Assembly: GCF_036013955.1 (NCBI RefSeq)
Contig: NZ_CP107903.1
Span: 6,076,001-6,140,000 of the forward strand
Length of the DNA stretch: 64,000 bases
Direction of reading: 5' to 3'
Source of the DNA: Streptomyces sp. NBC_00459
GTDB taxonomy: Bacteria > Actinomycetota > Actinomycetes > Streptomycetales > Streptomycetaceae
Positions 16,211 through 24,761 of this stretch are shown here, piece by piece (positions within the stretch are counted from its first letter, which is position 1; every line of letters begins with the position of its first letter). The notes under the pieces are model-generated. The model saw only the letters and a program-made list of their open reading frames with translations. It did no database searches and was not told the origin of the DNA. The translations under genes and the position numbers were made by a program.

Positions 16211-16822
16211 ATGACATCCGTCCTCGTCTGCGACGACTCCCCGCTTGCCCGAGAGGCGCTCCGCCGCGCGGTCGCGACCGTGCCCGGTGTCGAGCGCGTG
16301 ACCACGGCGGCCAACGGCGAGGAAGTCCTCCGCCGCTGGGGTGCCGACCGTTCGGACCTGATTCTGATGGACGTACGCATGCCCGGTCTGGGCGGCGTCG
16401 AGACGGTCCGGCGGCTGCTGTCCGCCGACCCCGGAGCACGCATCATCATGCTCACCGTCGCCGAGGACCTGGACGGCGTGGCGCTCGCCGTCGCCGCCGG
16501 TGCCCGCGGCTATCTGCACAAGGACGCCTCGCGTGCCGAACTGCGGGCCACGGTGACGCAGGCGCTGGCCGACCCGACCTGGCGGCTCGCGCCGCGCCGG
16601 CTGCGCTCGGCCGAGATGGGCGCCGCGCCCACGCTCACCGCGCGTGAGATCCAGGTTCTGGAAGGCATGAGCCACGGCCGGTCGAACGCGGAGATCGGAC
16701 GCGAACTGTTCCTCTCCGAGGACACGGTGAAGACGCACGCCAGGCGCCTGTTCAAGAAGCTCGGCGCCTCGGACCGCGCGCACGCGGTGGCGCTCGGTTT
16801 CCGGTGGGGTCTGGTCCGTTAA
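16211..16822 (+). CDS. bldM: Response-regulator-like developmental activator BldM
   Basis: 203 residues, ATG. An N-terminal receiver domain (about 1-120) has Asp8/Asp9, Asp54 in LILMDVRMPG and Lys in GYLHKDAS. A C-terminal LuxR-type helix-turn-helix (about 140-200; LTAREIQVLEGMSHGRSNAEIGRELFLSEDTVKTHARRLFKKLG) follows. No sensor kinase is adjacent, so it is an orphan. In Streptomyces BldM is required for aerial growth and sporulation, as a homodimer for early genes and with WhiI for late genes. Phosphorylation at Asp54 is reported as dispensable. A BldN-type promoter lies upstream. Confidence 0.96.
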   Translation: MTSVLVCDDSPLAREALRRAVATVPGVERVTTAANGEEVLRRWGADRSDLILMDVRMPGLGGVETVRRLLSADPGARIIMLTVAEDLDGVALAVAAGARGYLHKDASRAELRATVTQALADPTWRLAPRRLRSAEMGAAPTLTAREIQVLEGMSHGRSNAEIGRELFLSEDTVKTHARRLFKKLGASDRAHAVALGFRWGLVR

Positions 16823-16988
16823 GTGGACCTCGCCGGGGGTGAAGAAGTCCCCGCCTACCGCAAGGTGGGCGGGGGTCGCAAAACGGCCCGCCGGGTGCCC
16901 GCTGCTTGTTTCGCCGCGGATGCCGCATCCTTGAGGTGTGGAGTTCCTCGGGGACAAGTCGGTCGAGCGGAAGGGGAGGGCGCAGGAG

Positions 16989-17666
16989 ATGAGTTCCGGC
17001 GCACCTGCTCATAACGCTTCGGTGCACAACAACGGACGCGGTGCCACGGAGGGAGCGACACCAAGGCACCATGGTCCGATGCGTGACGACGAGGCGGCTT
17101 ATGCCCATGGGGTGATTGGTGGTCTCGTCCACCGCGCCGTCGACGGAGACGAGCAGGCCACGCACGACCTGCTCGCGCATGTCCACCCCCTCGCCCTGCG
17201 CTATTGCCGCACCCGGCTGTCCCGACTGCCGGGCGACGCGCGGCACTTCGTGGAGGACCTGGCGCAGGAGGTCTGCGTCGCCGTACTCCTCGCCCTGCCG
17301 CGCTACCGCGACACCGGGCGCCCGTTCGAGGCGTTTGTCTTCGCGATCGCCGCGCACAAGGTCGCCGACCTGCAGCGCGCCGCGATGCGCCATCCGGGTT
17401 CGACGGCGGTCCCCTCGGACGAGATGCCGGAACGCCCCGACGACTCCCTGGGCCCGGAGGAACGCGCGCTGCTCAGCAGCGACGCCGAATGGGCCAAGAA
17501 ACTCATGGCCAACCTCCCGGAGAACCAGCGCGAACTGCTCCTGCTGCGTATCGCCGTGGGTCTCACCGCTGAGGAGACGGGCCAGATGTTGGGAATGTCA
17601 CCCGGCGCGGTGCGCGTGGCCCAGCACCGCGCGCTGAGCCGGCTCCGGGCGCTGGCAGAACAGTAG
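16989..17666 (+). CDS. shbA: ECF sigma factor, probably ShbA (SigD-like)
   Basis: 225 residues from the ATG at 16989, chosen for the upstream GGGGAGGG. An in-frame GTG at 16938 and ATG at 17079 are alternatives. Region 2 is at about 50-115 (ALRYCRTRLSRLPGDARHFVEDLAQEVCVAVLLALPRYRDTGRPFEAFVFAIAAHKVADL) and region 4 at about 165-222 (LPENQRELLLLRIAVGLTAEETGQMLGMSPGAVRVAQHRALSRLR). No anti-sigma gene is adjacent. The position between bldM and guaB matches the sigma factor ShbA of S. griseus, reported to transcribe the principal sigma gene hrdB, and SigD of mycobacteria. The symbol is based on synteny and memory. Confidence 0.82.
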   Translation: MSSGAPAHNASVHNNGRGATEGATPRHHGPMRDDEAAYAHGVIGGLVHRAVDGDEQATHDLLAHVHPLALRYCRTRLSRLPGDARHFVEDLAQEVCVAVLLALPRYRDTGRPFEAFVFAIAAHKVADLQRAAMRHPGSTAVPSDEMPERPDDSLGPEERALLSSDAEWAKKLMANLPENQRELLLLRIAVGLTAEETGQMLGMSPGAVRVAQHRALSRLRALAEQ

Positions 17667-17859
17667 GGGCCGCAGCGGCGGACCCCGATAAGCCTCGGTT
17701 TCCCGGCCCTGTGTGAACGGTCGGAGCGCCGACTCCGTACGAACAGATGACTCCGTACGAACATACGAAGCTCCGGGGCAGCTCGCACCGTGGAATTCGG
17801 GACCCGTGCTTCCCGTTAGCATGGACATCCGCACCGATCAAGGCTTTGGGGAAGGTGTC

Positions 17860-19362
17860 ATGACTGCGAACGTCGACGGAGTGCCCGCCAAATTCGCGAC
17901 ACTCGGGCTGACCTACGACGACGTGCTGCTGCTGCCGGGCGCATCGGAAGTGCTGCCCAACGCGGTCGACACCTCGTCCCGCATCTCCCGCAACGTCCGC
18001 GTCAACATCCCGCTGCTCTCCGCGGCGATGGACAAGGTCACCGAGTCGCGCATGGCGATCGCCATGGCGCGGCAGGGCGGCGTGGGCGTGCTGCACCGCA
18101 ACCTCTCCATCGAGGACCAGGTCAACCAGGTCGACCTCGTGAAGCGCTCCGAGTCCGGCATGGTCACCGACCCGATCACCGTGCACCCGGACGCGACGCT
18201 GGCAGAGGCCGACGCACTGTGTGCCAAGTTCCGCATCAGCGGCGTCCCCGTGACGGACGGCAACGGCAAGCTGCTCGGCATCGTCACCAACCGCGACATG
18301 GCCTTCGAGACCGACCGCTCCCGCCAGGTCCGCGAGGTGATGACGCCGATGCCGCTGGTCACGGGCAAGGTCGGTACCTCCGGCGCCGAGGCCATGGAGC
18401 TGCTGCGCCGCCACAAGATCGAGAAGCTTCCCCTGGTCGACGACTCCGGTGTCCTCAAGGGCCTCATCACGGTCAAGGACTTCGTGAAGGCCGAGAAGTA
18501 CCCGAGTGCCGCCAAGGACGCCGAGGGCCGGCTGCTCGTCGGCGCGGCCGTCGGTGCCAGCCCCGAGGCGCTGGAGCGCGCCCAGGGGCTCGCCGAGGCG
18601 GGCGTGGACTTCCTGGTCGTCGACACCTCGCACGGGCACAACAGCAACGCCCTGAGCTGGATGTCGAAGATCAAGTCGAACGTCCACGTCGACGTGATCG
18701 GCGGCAACGTGGCCACGCGCGACGGCGCCCAGGCCCTGATCGACGCGGGCGTCGACGGCATCAAGGTGGGCGTCGGCCCCGGCTCCATCTGCACCACCCG
18801 CGTGGTCGCCGGCATCGGCGTACCGCAGGTGACGGCCATCTATGAGGCGGCCCTCGCGGCCCGCGTCGCCGGTATCCCGGTGATCGGCGACGGTGGCCTG
18901 CAGTACTCCGGCGACATCGGCAAGGCGCTCGCCGCCGGTGCCGACTCCGTGATGCTGGGCAGCCTGCTGGCGGGCTGCGAGGAGTCCCCGGGCGAACTCC
19001 AGTTCATCAACGGCAAGCAGTTCAAGTCGTACCGCGGCATGGGCTCACTGGGCGCCATGCAGTCGCGCGGCCAGGCGAAGTCGTACTCCAAGGACCGCTA
19101 CTTCCAGGCCGACGTCGGTTCCGACGACAAGCTCGTCCCCGAGGGCATCGAGGGCCAGGTGCCCTACCGGGGTCCGCTGGCCAATGTGCTGCACCAGCTC
19201 GTCGGCGGTCTGCGCCAGACGATGGGGTATGTCGGGGCGGCCACCGTCGGTGAGATGGAGACCAAGGGCCGCTTCGTCCGCATCACGTCCGCGGGGCTCA
19301 AGGAGAGCCACCCGCACGACATCCAGATGACGGTCGAGGCGCCCAACTACAGCCGCAAGTAG
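17860..19362 (+). CDS. guaB: IMP dehydrogenase
   Basis: 500 residues, ATG at 17860 with GGGGAAGG upstream. The TIM-barrel enzyme is interrupted by two CBS domains (about 100-220; DPITVHPDATLAEADALCAKF, then MTPMPLVTGKVGTSGAEAMELLRRHKIEKLPLVDD). The catalytic Cys311 is in GPGSICTTR, and YRGMGSLGAM and the flap follow. It converts IMP to XMP with NAD+, the committed step to GMP; guaA, which makes GMP from XMP, lies at 45553. It ends in a strong terminator at 19390, so it is not obligately co-transcribed with guaB3 downstream. Confidence 0.97.
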   Translation: MTANVDGVPAKFATLGLTYDDVLLLPGASEVLPNAVDTSSRISRNVRVNIPLLSAAMDKVTESRMAIAMARQGGVGVLHRNLSIEDQVNQVDLVKRSESGMVTDPITVHPDATLAEADALCAKFRISGVPVTDGNGKLLGIVTNRDMAFETDRSRQVREVMTPMPLVTGKVGTSGAEAMELLRRHKIEKLPLVDDSGVLKGLITVKDFVKAEKYPSAAKDAEGRLLVGAAVGASPEALERAQGLAEAGVDFLVVDTSHGHNSNALSWMSKIKSNVHVDVIGGNVATRDGAQALIDAGVDGIKVGVGPGSICTTRVVAGIGVPQVTAIYEAALAARVAGIPVIGDGGLQYSGDIGKALAAGADSVMLGSLLAGCEESPGELQFINGKQFKSYRGMGSLGAMQSRGQAKSYSKDRYFQADVGSDDKLVPEGIEGQVPYRGPLANVLHQLVGGLRQTMGYVGAATVGEMETKGRFVRITSAGLKESHPHDIQMTVEAPNYSRK

Positions 19363-19389
19363 GCGCGAGCGGTAGCCGGACGTGCGCTA

Positions 19390-19418
19390 GGCGGTCCCGG
19401 AGGTACTCCGGGACCGCC
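19390..19418 (+). terminator. Terminator of guaB
   Basis: A perfect 13-bp GC-rich stem (GGCGGTCCCGGAG at 19390-19402 with its complement at 19406-19418) around a 3-base loop, followed by TTCGTCGT. It lies 28 bases after the guaB stop. Confidence 0.85.
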
Positions 19419-19478
19419 TTCGTCGTGCCCGTCGGGGATACTGGGAGGCGCAGAACCAAGGATGGAAAGGCCACACAC

Positions 19479-20603
19479 GTGACTGAGATCGAGATCGGGC
19501 GCGGCAAGCGCGGCCGTAGGGCGTACGCCTTCGACGACATCGCCGTCGTCCCCAGCCGTCGTACGCGCGACCCGAAGGAGGTCTCGATCGCCTGGCAGAT
19601 CGACGCCTACCGCTTCGAGCTGCCCTTCCTGGCGGCCCCCATGGACTCGGTCGTCTCCCCGGCCACCGCGATCCGCATCGGCGAGCTGGGCGGCCTCGGC
19701 GTCCTGAACCTGGAAGGCCTCTGGACGCGTTACGAGGACCCGCAGCCGCTGCTCGACGAGATCGCCGGGCTGGACGTGGACACCGCGACCCGCCGCCTCC
19801 AGGAGATCTACGCGGCTCCCATCAAGGAGGAGCTGATCGGAGCGCGCATCAAGGAGGTGCGCGACTCGGGCGTGGTCACCGCGGCGGCGCTCTCCCCGCA
19901 GCGCACGGCCCAGTTCTCCAAGGCCGTCGTCGACGCGGGCGTGGACATCTTCGTCATCCGCGGTACGACGGTCTCCGCGGAGCACGTCTCCAGTGCCGCC
20001 GAACCGCTGAACCTCAAGCAGTTCATCTACGAGCTGGACGTCCCGGTGATCGTCGGCGGCTGCGCCACGTACACCGCGGCCCTGCACCTGATGCGTACCG
20101 GAGCGGCCGGTGTACTGGTCGGCTTCGGCGGCGGCGCCGCGCACACCACGCGCAACGTGCTCGGCATCCGGGTCCCGATGGCCACCTCGGTCGCCGATGT
20201 GGCCGCGGCCCGCCGCGACTACATGGACGAGTCCGGCGGCCGGTACGTGCACGTGATCGCCGACGGCGGCGTCGGCTGGTCCGGCGACCTCCCCAAGGCG
20301 ATCGCCTGCGGCGCCGACGCCGTGATGATGGGCTCCCCGCTGGCCCGCGCCACGGACGCGCCCGGCAAGGGCCACCACTGGGGCATGGAAGCCGTCAACG
20401 AGGAGCTGCCGCGCGGCAAGAAGGTCGACCTCGGCACGGTCGGCACGATCGAGGAGGTCCTCACGGGCCCCTCGCACATCCCCGACGGGTCGATGAACTT
20501 CTTCGGCGCCCTGCGCCGCGCCATGGCCACCACCGGCTACAGCGACCTCAAGGAGTTCCAGCGGGTCGAGGTGACGGTGGCGGACTCGACGCACATGCGT
20601 TGA
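19479..20603 (+). CDS. guaB3: GuaB3-type IMP dehydrogenase-related protein
   Basis: 374 residues, GTG at 19479. It shares the IMPDH barrel (AFDDIAVVPSRRTRDPKEV, LAAPMDSVVSP, VIADGGVGWSGDLPKAIACGADAVMMG) but has no CBS domains. In the IMPDH catalytic loop the expected SICTTR reads AAHTTR, so the catalytic Cys is replaced by His222. The flap motif is also different (KGHHWGMEAVN). It is therefore unlikely to be a second IMP dehydrogenase. A cyanobacterial GuaB3 was reported as a GMP reductase, but whether that applies here is open. The same gene pair is present in mycobacteria. Confidence 0.93.
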   Translation: MTEIEIGRGKRGRRAYAFDDIAVVPSRRTRDPKEVSIAWQIDAYRFELPFLAAPMDSVVSPATAIRIGELGGLGVLNLEGLWTRYEDPQPLLDEIAGLDVDTATRRLQEIYAAPIKEELIGARIKEVRDSGVVTAAALSPQRTAQFSKAVVDAGVDIFVIRGTTVSAEHVSSAAEPLNLKQFIYELDVPVIVGGCATYTAALHLMRTGAAGVLVGFGGGAAHTTRNVLGIRVPMATSVADVAAARRDYMDESGGRYVHVIADGGVGWSGDLPKAIACGADAVMMGSPLARATDAPGKGHHWGMEAVNEELPRGKKVDLGTVGTIEEVLTGPSHIPDGSMNFFGALRRAMATTGYSDLKEFQRVEVTVADSTHMR

Positions 20604-20639
20604 TGCGAGATGACGCTGCACTTGGTTTGAGCAGAGGGT

Positions 20640-20673
20640 GGGGCCCGGTTACCCGTGGGGGTGGCCGGGCCCC
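20640..20673 (+). terminator. Terminator after guaB3
   Basis: A 9-bp stem GGGGCCCGG (20640-20648) pairs with CCGGGCCCC (20665-20673) around a 16-base loop and is followed by TTCGTGT. It lies 37 bases after the guaB3 stop. Confidence 0.75.
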
Positions 20674-20914
20674 TTCGTGTGTCCAAGTGGGACTGGTGGG
20701 GCGTGTTTTGCGGGAGGGGGGCGCACGGTTGCTTTCGGGGCGAATGCGGGCCGGTCAAGGGTGGTGAGGCCACTAGCGTGTGTGTCCGGCGCCCCAGTTC
20801 TCTGGAGCGCCCCCTTCCAGGACATGGTTCCGGACCCCCGCCCGTCGGGGCCCGGCCCGAGTTCCAGCAAACCGCCTACCGGGTCTATGGGCGGCGTCGC
20901 GGAAGGGGGCGCCC

Positions 20915-21010
20915 ATGGGTCGCCACCGCAAGCCCACCCGCTGGGACCGGATCCGTCTTCGGGCGGTCAAGTTCCGGAGGAGGTGCGTCTTGTGGATTTA
21001 CGGACGGTGA
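20915..21010 (+). CDS. Candidate 31-residue basic small protein
   Basis: A short frame starts at an ATG 11 bases after GGAAGGGGG and encodes a very basic peptide opening MGRHRKPTRWDRIRLR and ending RRRCVLWIYGR. Eleven of 31 residues are Arg or Lys. It lies in the 566-bp space between guaB3 and the convergent nucleotide-sugar dehydrogenase gene, which otherwise holds only a terminator. The ribosome-binding site supports it, but such short frames arise easily in this composition. No family is recognised. Confidence 0.35.
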   Translation: MGRHRKPTRWDRIRLRAVKFRRRCVLWIYGR

Positions 21011-21169
21011 GCGGCCGCCCCTATGAAAGCTAGGGGCGGACACCCGTGATCCGTTCAGGAGCCTGCCGCAGTTCCCGCTGCGGTGGGCTCCACCTCATTT
21101 GTACGGTACCGGCGCGAAGTGCTGTGTGCCACCAGCTCCAGGGGCTCGGGCCGGTACTGGGCGCCCCCT

Positions 21170-22378
21170 TCACAACCGATGCGCCGCCCCCGTAGGCGTA
21201 GCCCCCCGCGTGTCCAACAACAGCTGCGCCTTCACCGACAGCCCCTGGAGGTCGTACGTGCGGTGCTGCTGGAGGAGGATCGTCAGGTCGGCGTCGGCCG
21301 CCGCCTCGTAGAGGGAGTCCGCGCGCGGGACGGGGCGGTCCAGGACGCTCCACGAAGGGACGTGGGGGTCGTGGTAGCTGACGGAGGCGCCCAGCTCCAT
21401 CAGGCGGATCGCGATCTCCTGGGCGGGAGAGCCCTGTTGGTCGGCGAGGTCCGGCTTGTAGGTGACGCCCAGGAGCAGTACGCGGGCGCCCCGGGCGGAT
21501 TTGCCGTGCTCGTTGAGGAGCGTGGCCGCGCGCTGGATGACGTACTGGGGCATGTGGTTGTTGACCTGCTGGGCGAGTTCCACCATGCGGAGGGCGTGGC
21601 CGGTGTGGCCCCGCAGGTCCTGGGGGGTGGCGTGGCCGCCGACGCCGGGGCCCGGGCGGAAGGCCTGGAAGCCGAACGGCTTGGTCTCGGCGCAGCGGAT
21701 GACGTCCCACAGGTCGACGCCCAGGTCGTGGCAGAGGACCGCCATCTCGTTGACGAGGGCGATGTTGACGTGCCGGAAGTTGGTCTCCAGGAGCTGCACT
21801 GTTTCCGCTTCCCGGGGTCCACGCGCGCGTACCACCTTGTCGGTGAGCCGGCTGTAGAAGGCGGCGGCCGATTCGGTGCAGGCGGGGGTGAGGCCGCCGA
21901 TGACCTTCGGGGTGTTGGCGGGTGTGAAGTCGCGGTTGCCGGGGTCGACGCGGCTGGGGGAGTAGGCGAGGTGGAAGTCGCGGCCCGCCTGCAGCCCGGA
22001 GCCCTCTTCGAGGAGGGGGCGCAGGAACTCCTCCGTTGTGCCCGGCTGTACGGGCGACTCCAGGATCACCGTGGTGTGCGGGCGCAGACGGGCGGCGAGG
22101 GTGCGGGCGGCGGCCTCCACCTGGCTGAGGTCGAGCGTGCCGTCGGCGCCGCGCGGGGTGGGGGCGCAGATGACGGCGGTGCGTACACGACCGAGCTCGG
22201 CGGGGCCGGCGGCTGTCCGGAACCCCCCGGAGAGCATCCGGCGCAGTTCGGCGGCCGTCAGGGAACCGGCCTCCGGGCCGGTCTTGTACCCGAGCGTGGG
22301 GATGCCGGCGGCGACGGCGGCCTGGGCCAGCGGCAGGCCGAGATGTCCGAGTCCGATGACGGCGAGATCTGCGGGCAT
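21170..22378 (-). CDS. UDP-glucose/GDP-mannose dehydrogenase family protein, catalytic Cys missing
   Basis: 402 residues from the ATG at 22378, preceded by GAAGGA. The N-terminal Rossmann domain has LAVIGLGHLGLPLA, and VICAPTP and ILESPVQPGTTEEF follow. The central domain has YSPSRVDPGN and RHVNIALVNEMAVLCHDLG. The active-site loop, normally GxGVGGHCIPVDP, reads GVGGHATPQD, with Ala250 (codon at 21629-21631) in place of the nucleophilic Cys. This family oxidises a nucleotide sugar twice via a thiohemiacetal on that Cys, so normal activity is doubtful. No glycosyltransferase genes are nearby. It may have another role or catalyse only the first step. Confidence 0.85.
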   Translation of the reverse strand: MPADLAVIGLGHLGLPLAQAAVAAGIPTLGYKTGPEAGSLTAAELRRMLSGGFRTAAGPAELGRVRTAVICAPTPRGADGTLDLSQVEAAARTLAARLRPHTTVILESPVQPGTTEEFLRPLLEEGSGLQAGRDFHLAYSPSRVDPGNRDFTPANTPKVIGGLTPACTESAAAFYSRLTDKVVRARGPREAETVQLLETNFRHVNIALVNEMAVLCHDLGVDLWDVIRCAETKPFGFQAFRPGPGVGGHATPQDLRGHTGHALRMVELAQQVNNHMPQYVIQRAATLLNEHGKSARGARVLLLGVTYKPDLADQQGSPAQEIAIRLMELGASVSYHDPHVPSWSVLDRPVPRADSLYEAAADADLTILLQQHRTYDLQGLSVKAQLLLDTRGATPTGAAHRL

Positions 22379-22676
22379 GCGTGGGCCGTCCTTCCCAGTA
22401 GCCGAAGCGGGACAGGTGCGCAAGCCCTGTGGACAGAACGAGCGAGCGCAATGTCAGACTAGGAGTAAATATGACCGATATGCGTGATTGGGTGGGCGAG
22501 TTTCCACAGGTGTTTCTGTGTGGGTTGTCCACAGGCTGAGGGCGGGTGGTGGCCGAAGTCGGGCAACCCGGTGAGAATTCGGGCAGGGGATTCGGGCAGG
22601 CGTAGCCGTACGGCGGGGGACACAGTCAGCTGGTCGTACGGAAGATGCCGGCGCGACCGACTAGCAGGAGGCAGCG

Positions 22677-24383
22677 ATGAGGACAGCGGCACTGGGACCG
22701 GCGCAGCGCGCCGAGTCACTGGCAGCTATGGCCGAGCGTGAGCTGGACGTGCTGGTGGTGGGCGCAGGCGTGGTCGGTGCGGGTACCGCGCTCGACTCCG
22801 TGACCCGCGGCCTGTCCACGGGCCTGGTGGAGGCCCGTGACTGGGCGTCGGGCACGTCGAGCAGGTCCAGCAAGCTCATCCACGGTGGTCTGCGCTATCT
22901 GGAGATGCTCGACTTCGGCCTCGTACGGGAGGCGTTGAAGGAACGCGGGCTGTTGCTGGAGCGGCTCGCTCCGCACCTGGTGAAGCCGGTGGCGTTTCTG
23001 TATCCGCTTCAGCACCAGGGCTGGGAGCGGCTGTACGCGGGGGCGGGCGTCGCGCTCTACGACGCCATGTCGATGGCGCGCGGGCATGGGCGGGGGCTGC
23101 CGGGCCACCGCCACCTGAGCCGCCGTCACGCCCTGCGTGTCGCGCCCGCCTTGAAGAAGGACGCGCTGGTCGGAGCGCTGCAGTACTACGACGCGCAGAT
23201 GGACGACGCCCGCTATGTGGCCACCCTGGTGCGCACGGCGGCGGCGTACGGCGCGAAAGTCGCCAACCGCGCGCGGGTGACCGGCTTCCTGCGTGAGGGG
23301 GAGCGGGTCGTCGGCGCCCGGGTGCAGGATGTCGAGGGCGGCGGGGAGTACGAGATCCGCGCCCGGCAGATCGTCAACGCCACCGGAGTGTGGACCGACG
23401 ACACCCAGGGGATGGTCGGTGAGCGCGGCCAGTTCCACGTCCGGGCGTCCAAGGGCATCCATCTGGTCGTGCCCAAGGACCGGATCCACTCGACGACCGG
23501 GCTGATCCTGCGTACCGAGAAGTCCGTGCTGTTCGTGATCCCGTGGGGCCGGCACTGGATCGTCGGGACGACGGACACCGACTGGGACCTCGACAAGGCC
23601 CACCCGGCCGCGTCCAGCGCCGACATCGACTATCTGCTGGAGCATGTGAACTCGGTGCTCGCGGTGCCACTGACCAGGGACGACGTCCAGGGTGTGTACG
23701 CGGGCCTGCGGCCACTGCTCGCCGGTGAGTCCGACGCGACCAGCAAGCTGTCGCGCGAGCACACCGTGGCGCATCCGGTGCCGGGGCTCGTGGTCGTGGC
23801 GGGCGGCAAGTACACGACGTACCGGGTGATGGCGAAGGACGCGGTCGACGCGGCGGTGCACGGGCTCGACCAGCGGGTCGCCGAGTGCGTGACGGAGGAC
23901 GTGCCGCTGCTGGGCGCCGAGGGCTACCGCGCGCTGTGGAACGCCCGGGCACGGACGGCCGCGCGCACCGGCCTCCATGTGGTGCGCGTGGAGCACCTGC
24001 TGAACCGGTACGGCTCACTGGCGCAGGAGGTCCTCGACCTGATCGCCGCAGACCCCTCGCTCGGCGAGCCGCTGCAGGCGGCGGAGGACTATCTGCGGGC
24101 GGAGATCGTGTACGCGGCCTCGCACGAGGGGGCGCGGCATCTGGACGACGTGCTGACTCGGCGGACCCGGATCTCGATCGAGACGTTCGACCGGGGCACG
24201 CGCAGTTCCCGGGAGGCGGCGGAGTTGATGGCGCCCGTGCTCGGCTGGGACAAGGACCAGATCGAGCGCGAGGTCGAACACTACGACAAGAGGGTGGAGG
24301 CGGAACGCGAGTCGCAGCGCCAGCCCGACGACCTGACGGCGGACGCCGCGCGGCTGGGTGCGCCGGACATCGTGCCGCTCTGA
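22677..24383 (+). CDS. glpD: Glycerol-3-phosphate dehydrogenase, FAD-dependent
   Basis: 568 residues, ATG preceded by AGGAGG (22666-22671). FAD-binding DVLVVGAGVVGAGTALD is at about residues 23-39. Substrate-site motifs include SSRSSKLIHGGLRYLE, IVNATGVWTDDTQ, TEKSVLFVIPWGRHWIVGTTDTDWD and VYAGLRPLL, and the C-terminal helical domain has YLRAEIVYAASHEGARHLDDVLTRRTRI. It oxidises glycerol-3-phosphate to dihydroxyacetone phosphate and passes electrons to the quinone pool at the membrane face. No glycerol kinase or facilitator lies beside it, so this is probably the housekeeping copy rather than the glp operon one. Confidence 0.96.
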   Translation: MRTAALGPAQRAESLAAMAERELDVLVVGAGVVGAGTALDSVTRGLSTGLVEARDWASGTSSRSSKLIHGGLRYLEMLDFGLVREALKERGLLLERLAPHLVKPVAFLYPLQHQGWERLYAGAGVALYDAMSMARGHGRGLPGHRHLSRRHALRVAPALKKDALVGALQYYDAQMDDARYVATLVRTAAAYGAKVANRARVTGFLREGERVVGARVQDVEGGGEYEIRARQIVNATGVWTDDTQGMVGERGQFHVRASKGIHLVVPKDRIHSTTGLILRTEKSVLFVIPWGRHWIVGTTDTDWDLDKAHPAASSADIDYLLEHVNSVLAVPLTRDDVQGVYAGLRPLLAGESDATSKLSREHTVAHPVPGLVVVAGGKYTTYRVMAKDAVDAAVHGLDQRVAECVTEDVPLLGAEGYRALWNARARTAARTGLHVVRVEHLLNRYGSLAQEVLDLIAADPSLGEPLQAAEDYLRAEIVYAASHEGARHLDDVLTRRTRISIETFDRGTRSSREAAELMAPVLGWDKDQIEREVEHYDKRVEAERESQRQPDDLTADAARLGAPDIVPL

Positions 24384-24761
24384 CGCCTCCGCAACTCCCG
24401 GTCGCGCACCGCCGGTTTCGCACCTCCGGCGACTTCCGGCCATATCTCTCGAACTCACTGTCGTCACTCGAACGGGTGTCGTGAGCTGGGATCTTTGCTC
24501 GACACCCGTCCGTTCTACGAGGTGCGGGGCCGGAACTGGGCGGCGAGCGAGGCCGGTTCGGGGGCGGGCTCCGCGCTCGCGTCCGTGTTCGTCGGGGAGG
24601 GGGGAAAGGCAGTGACAGCAGGTAGGACGGCGGATCGCTTGCTTCACGCGGTCTCCCTTCCCGCAGGCCGCCGTCCGTCCCGAGGGGCACCCGGGGCATC
24701 GGCCGGTTGTCGGGTGAGGGACAATGGAGGCTCTGTCAGGGCGGGTTGCATGAGGGGACGC

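Noticed and set aside
16823..17014. Small frame between bldM and the sigma factor
   Set aside because: No ribosome-binding site, composition unlike its neighbours, and it overlaps the likely leader of the sigma gene.
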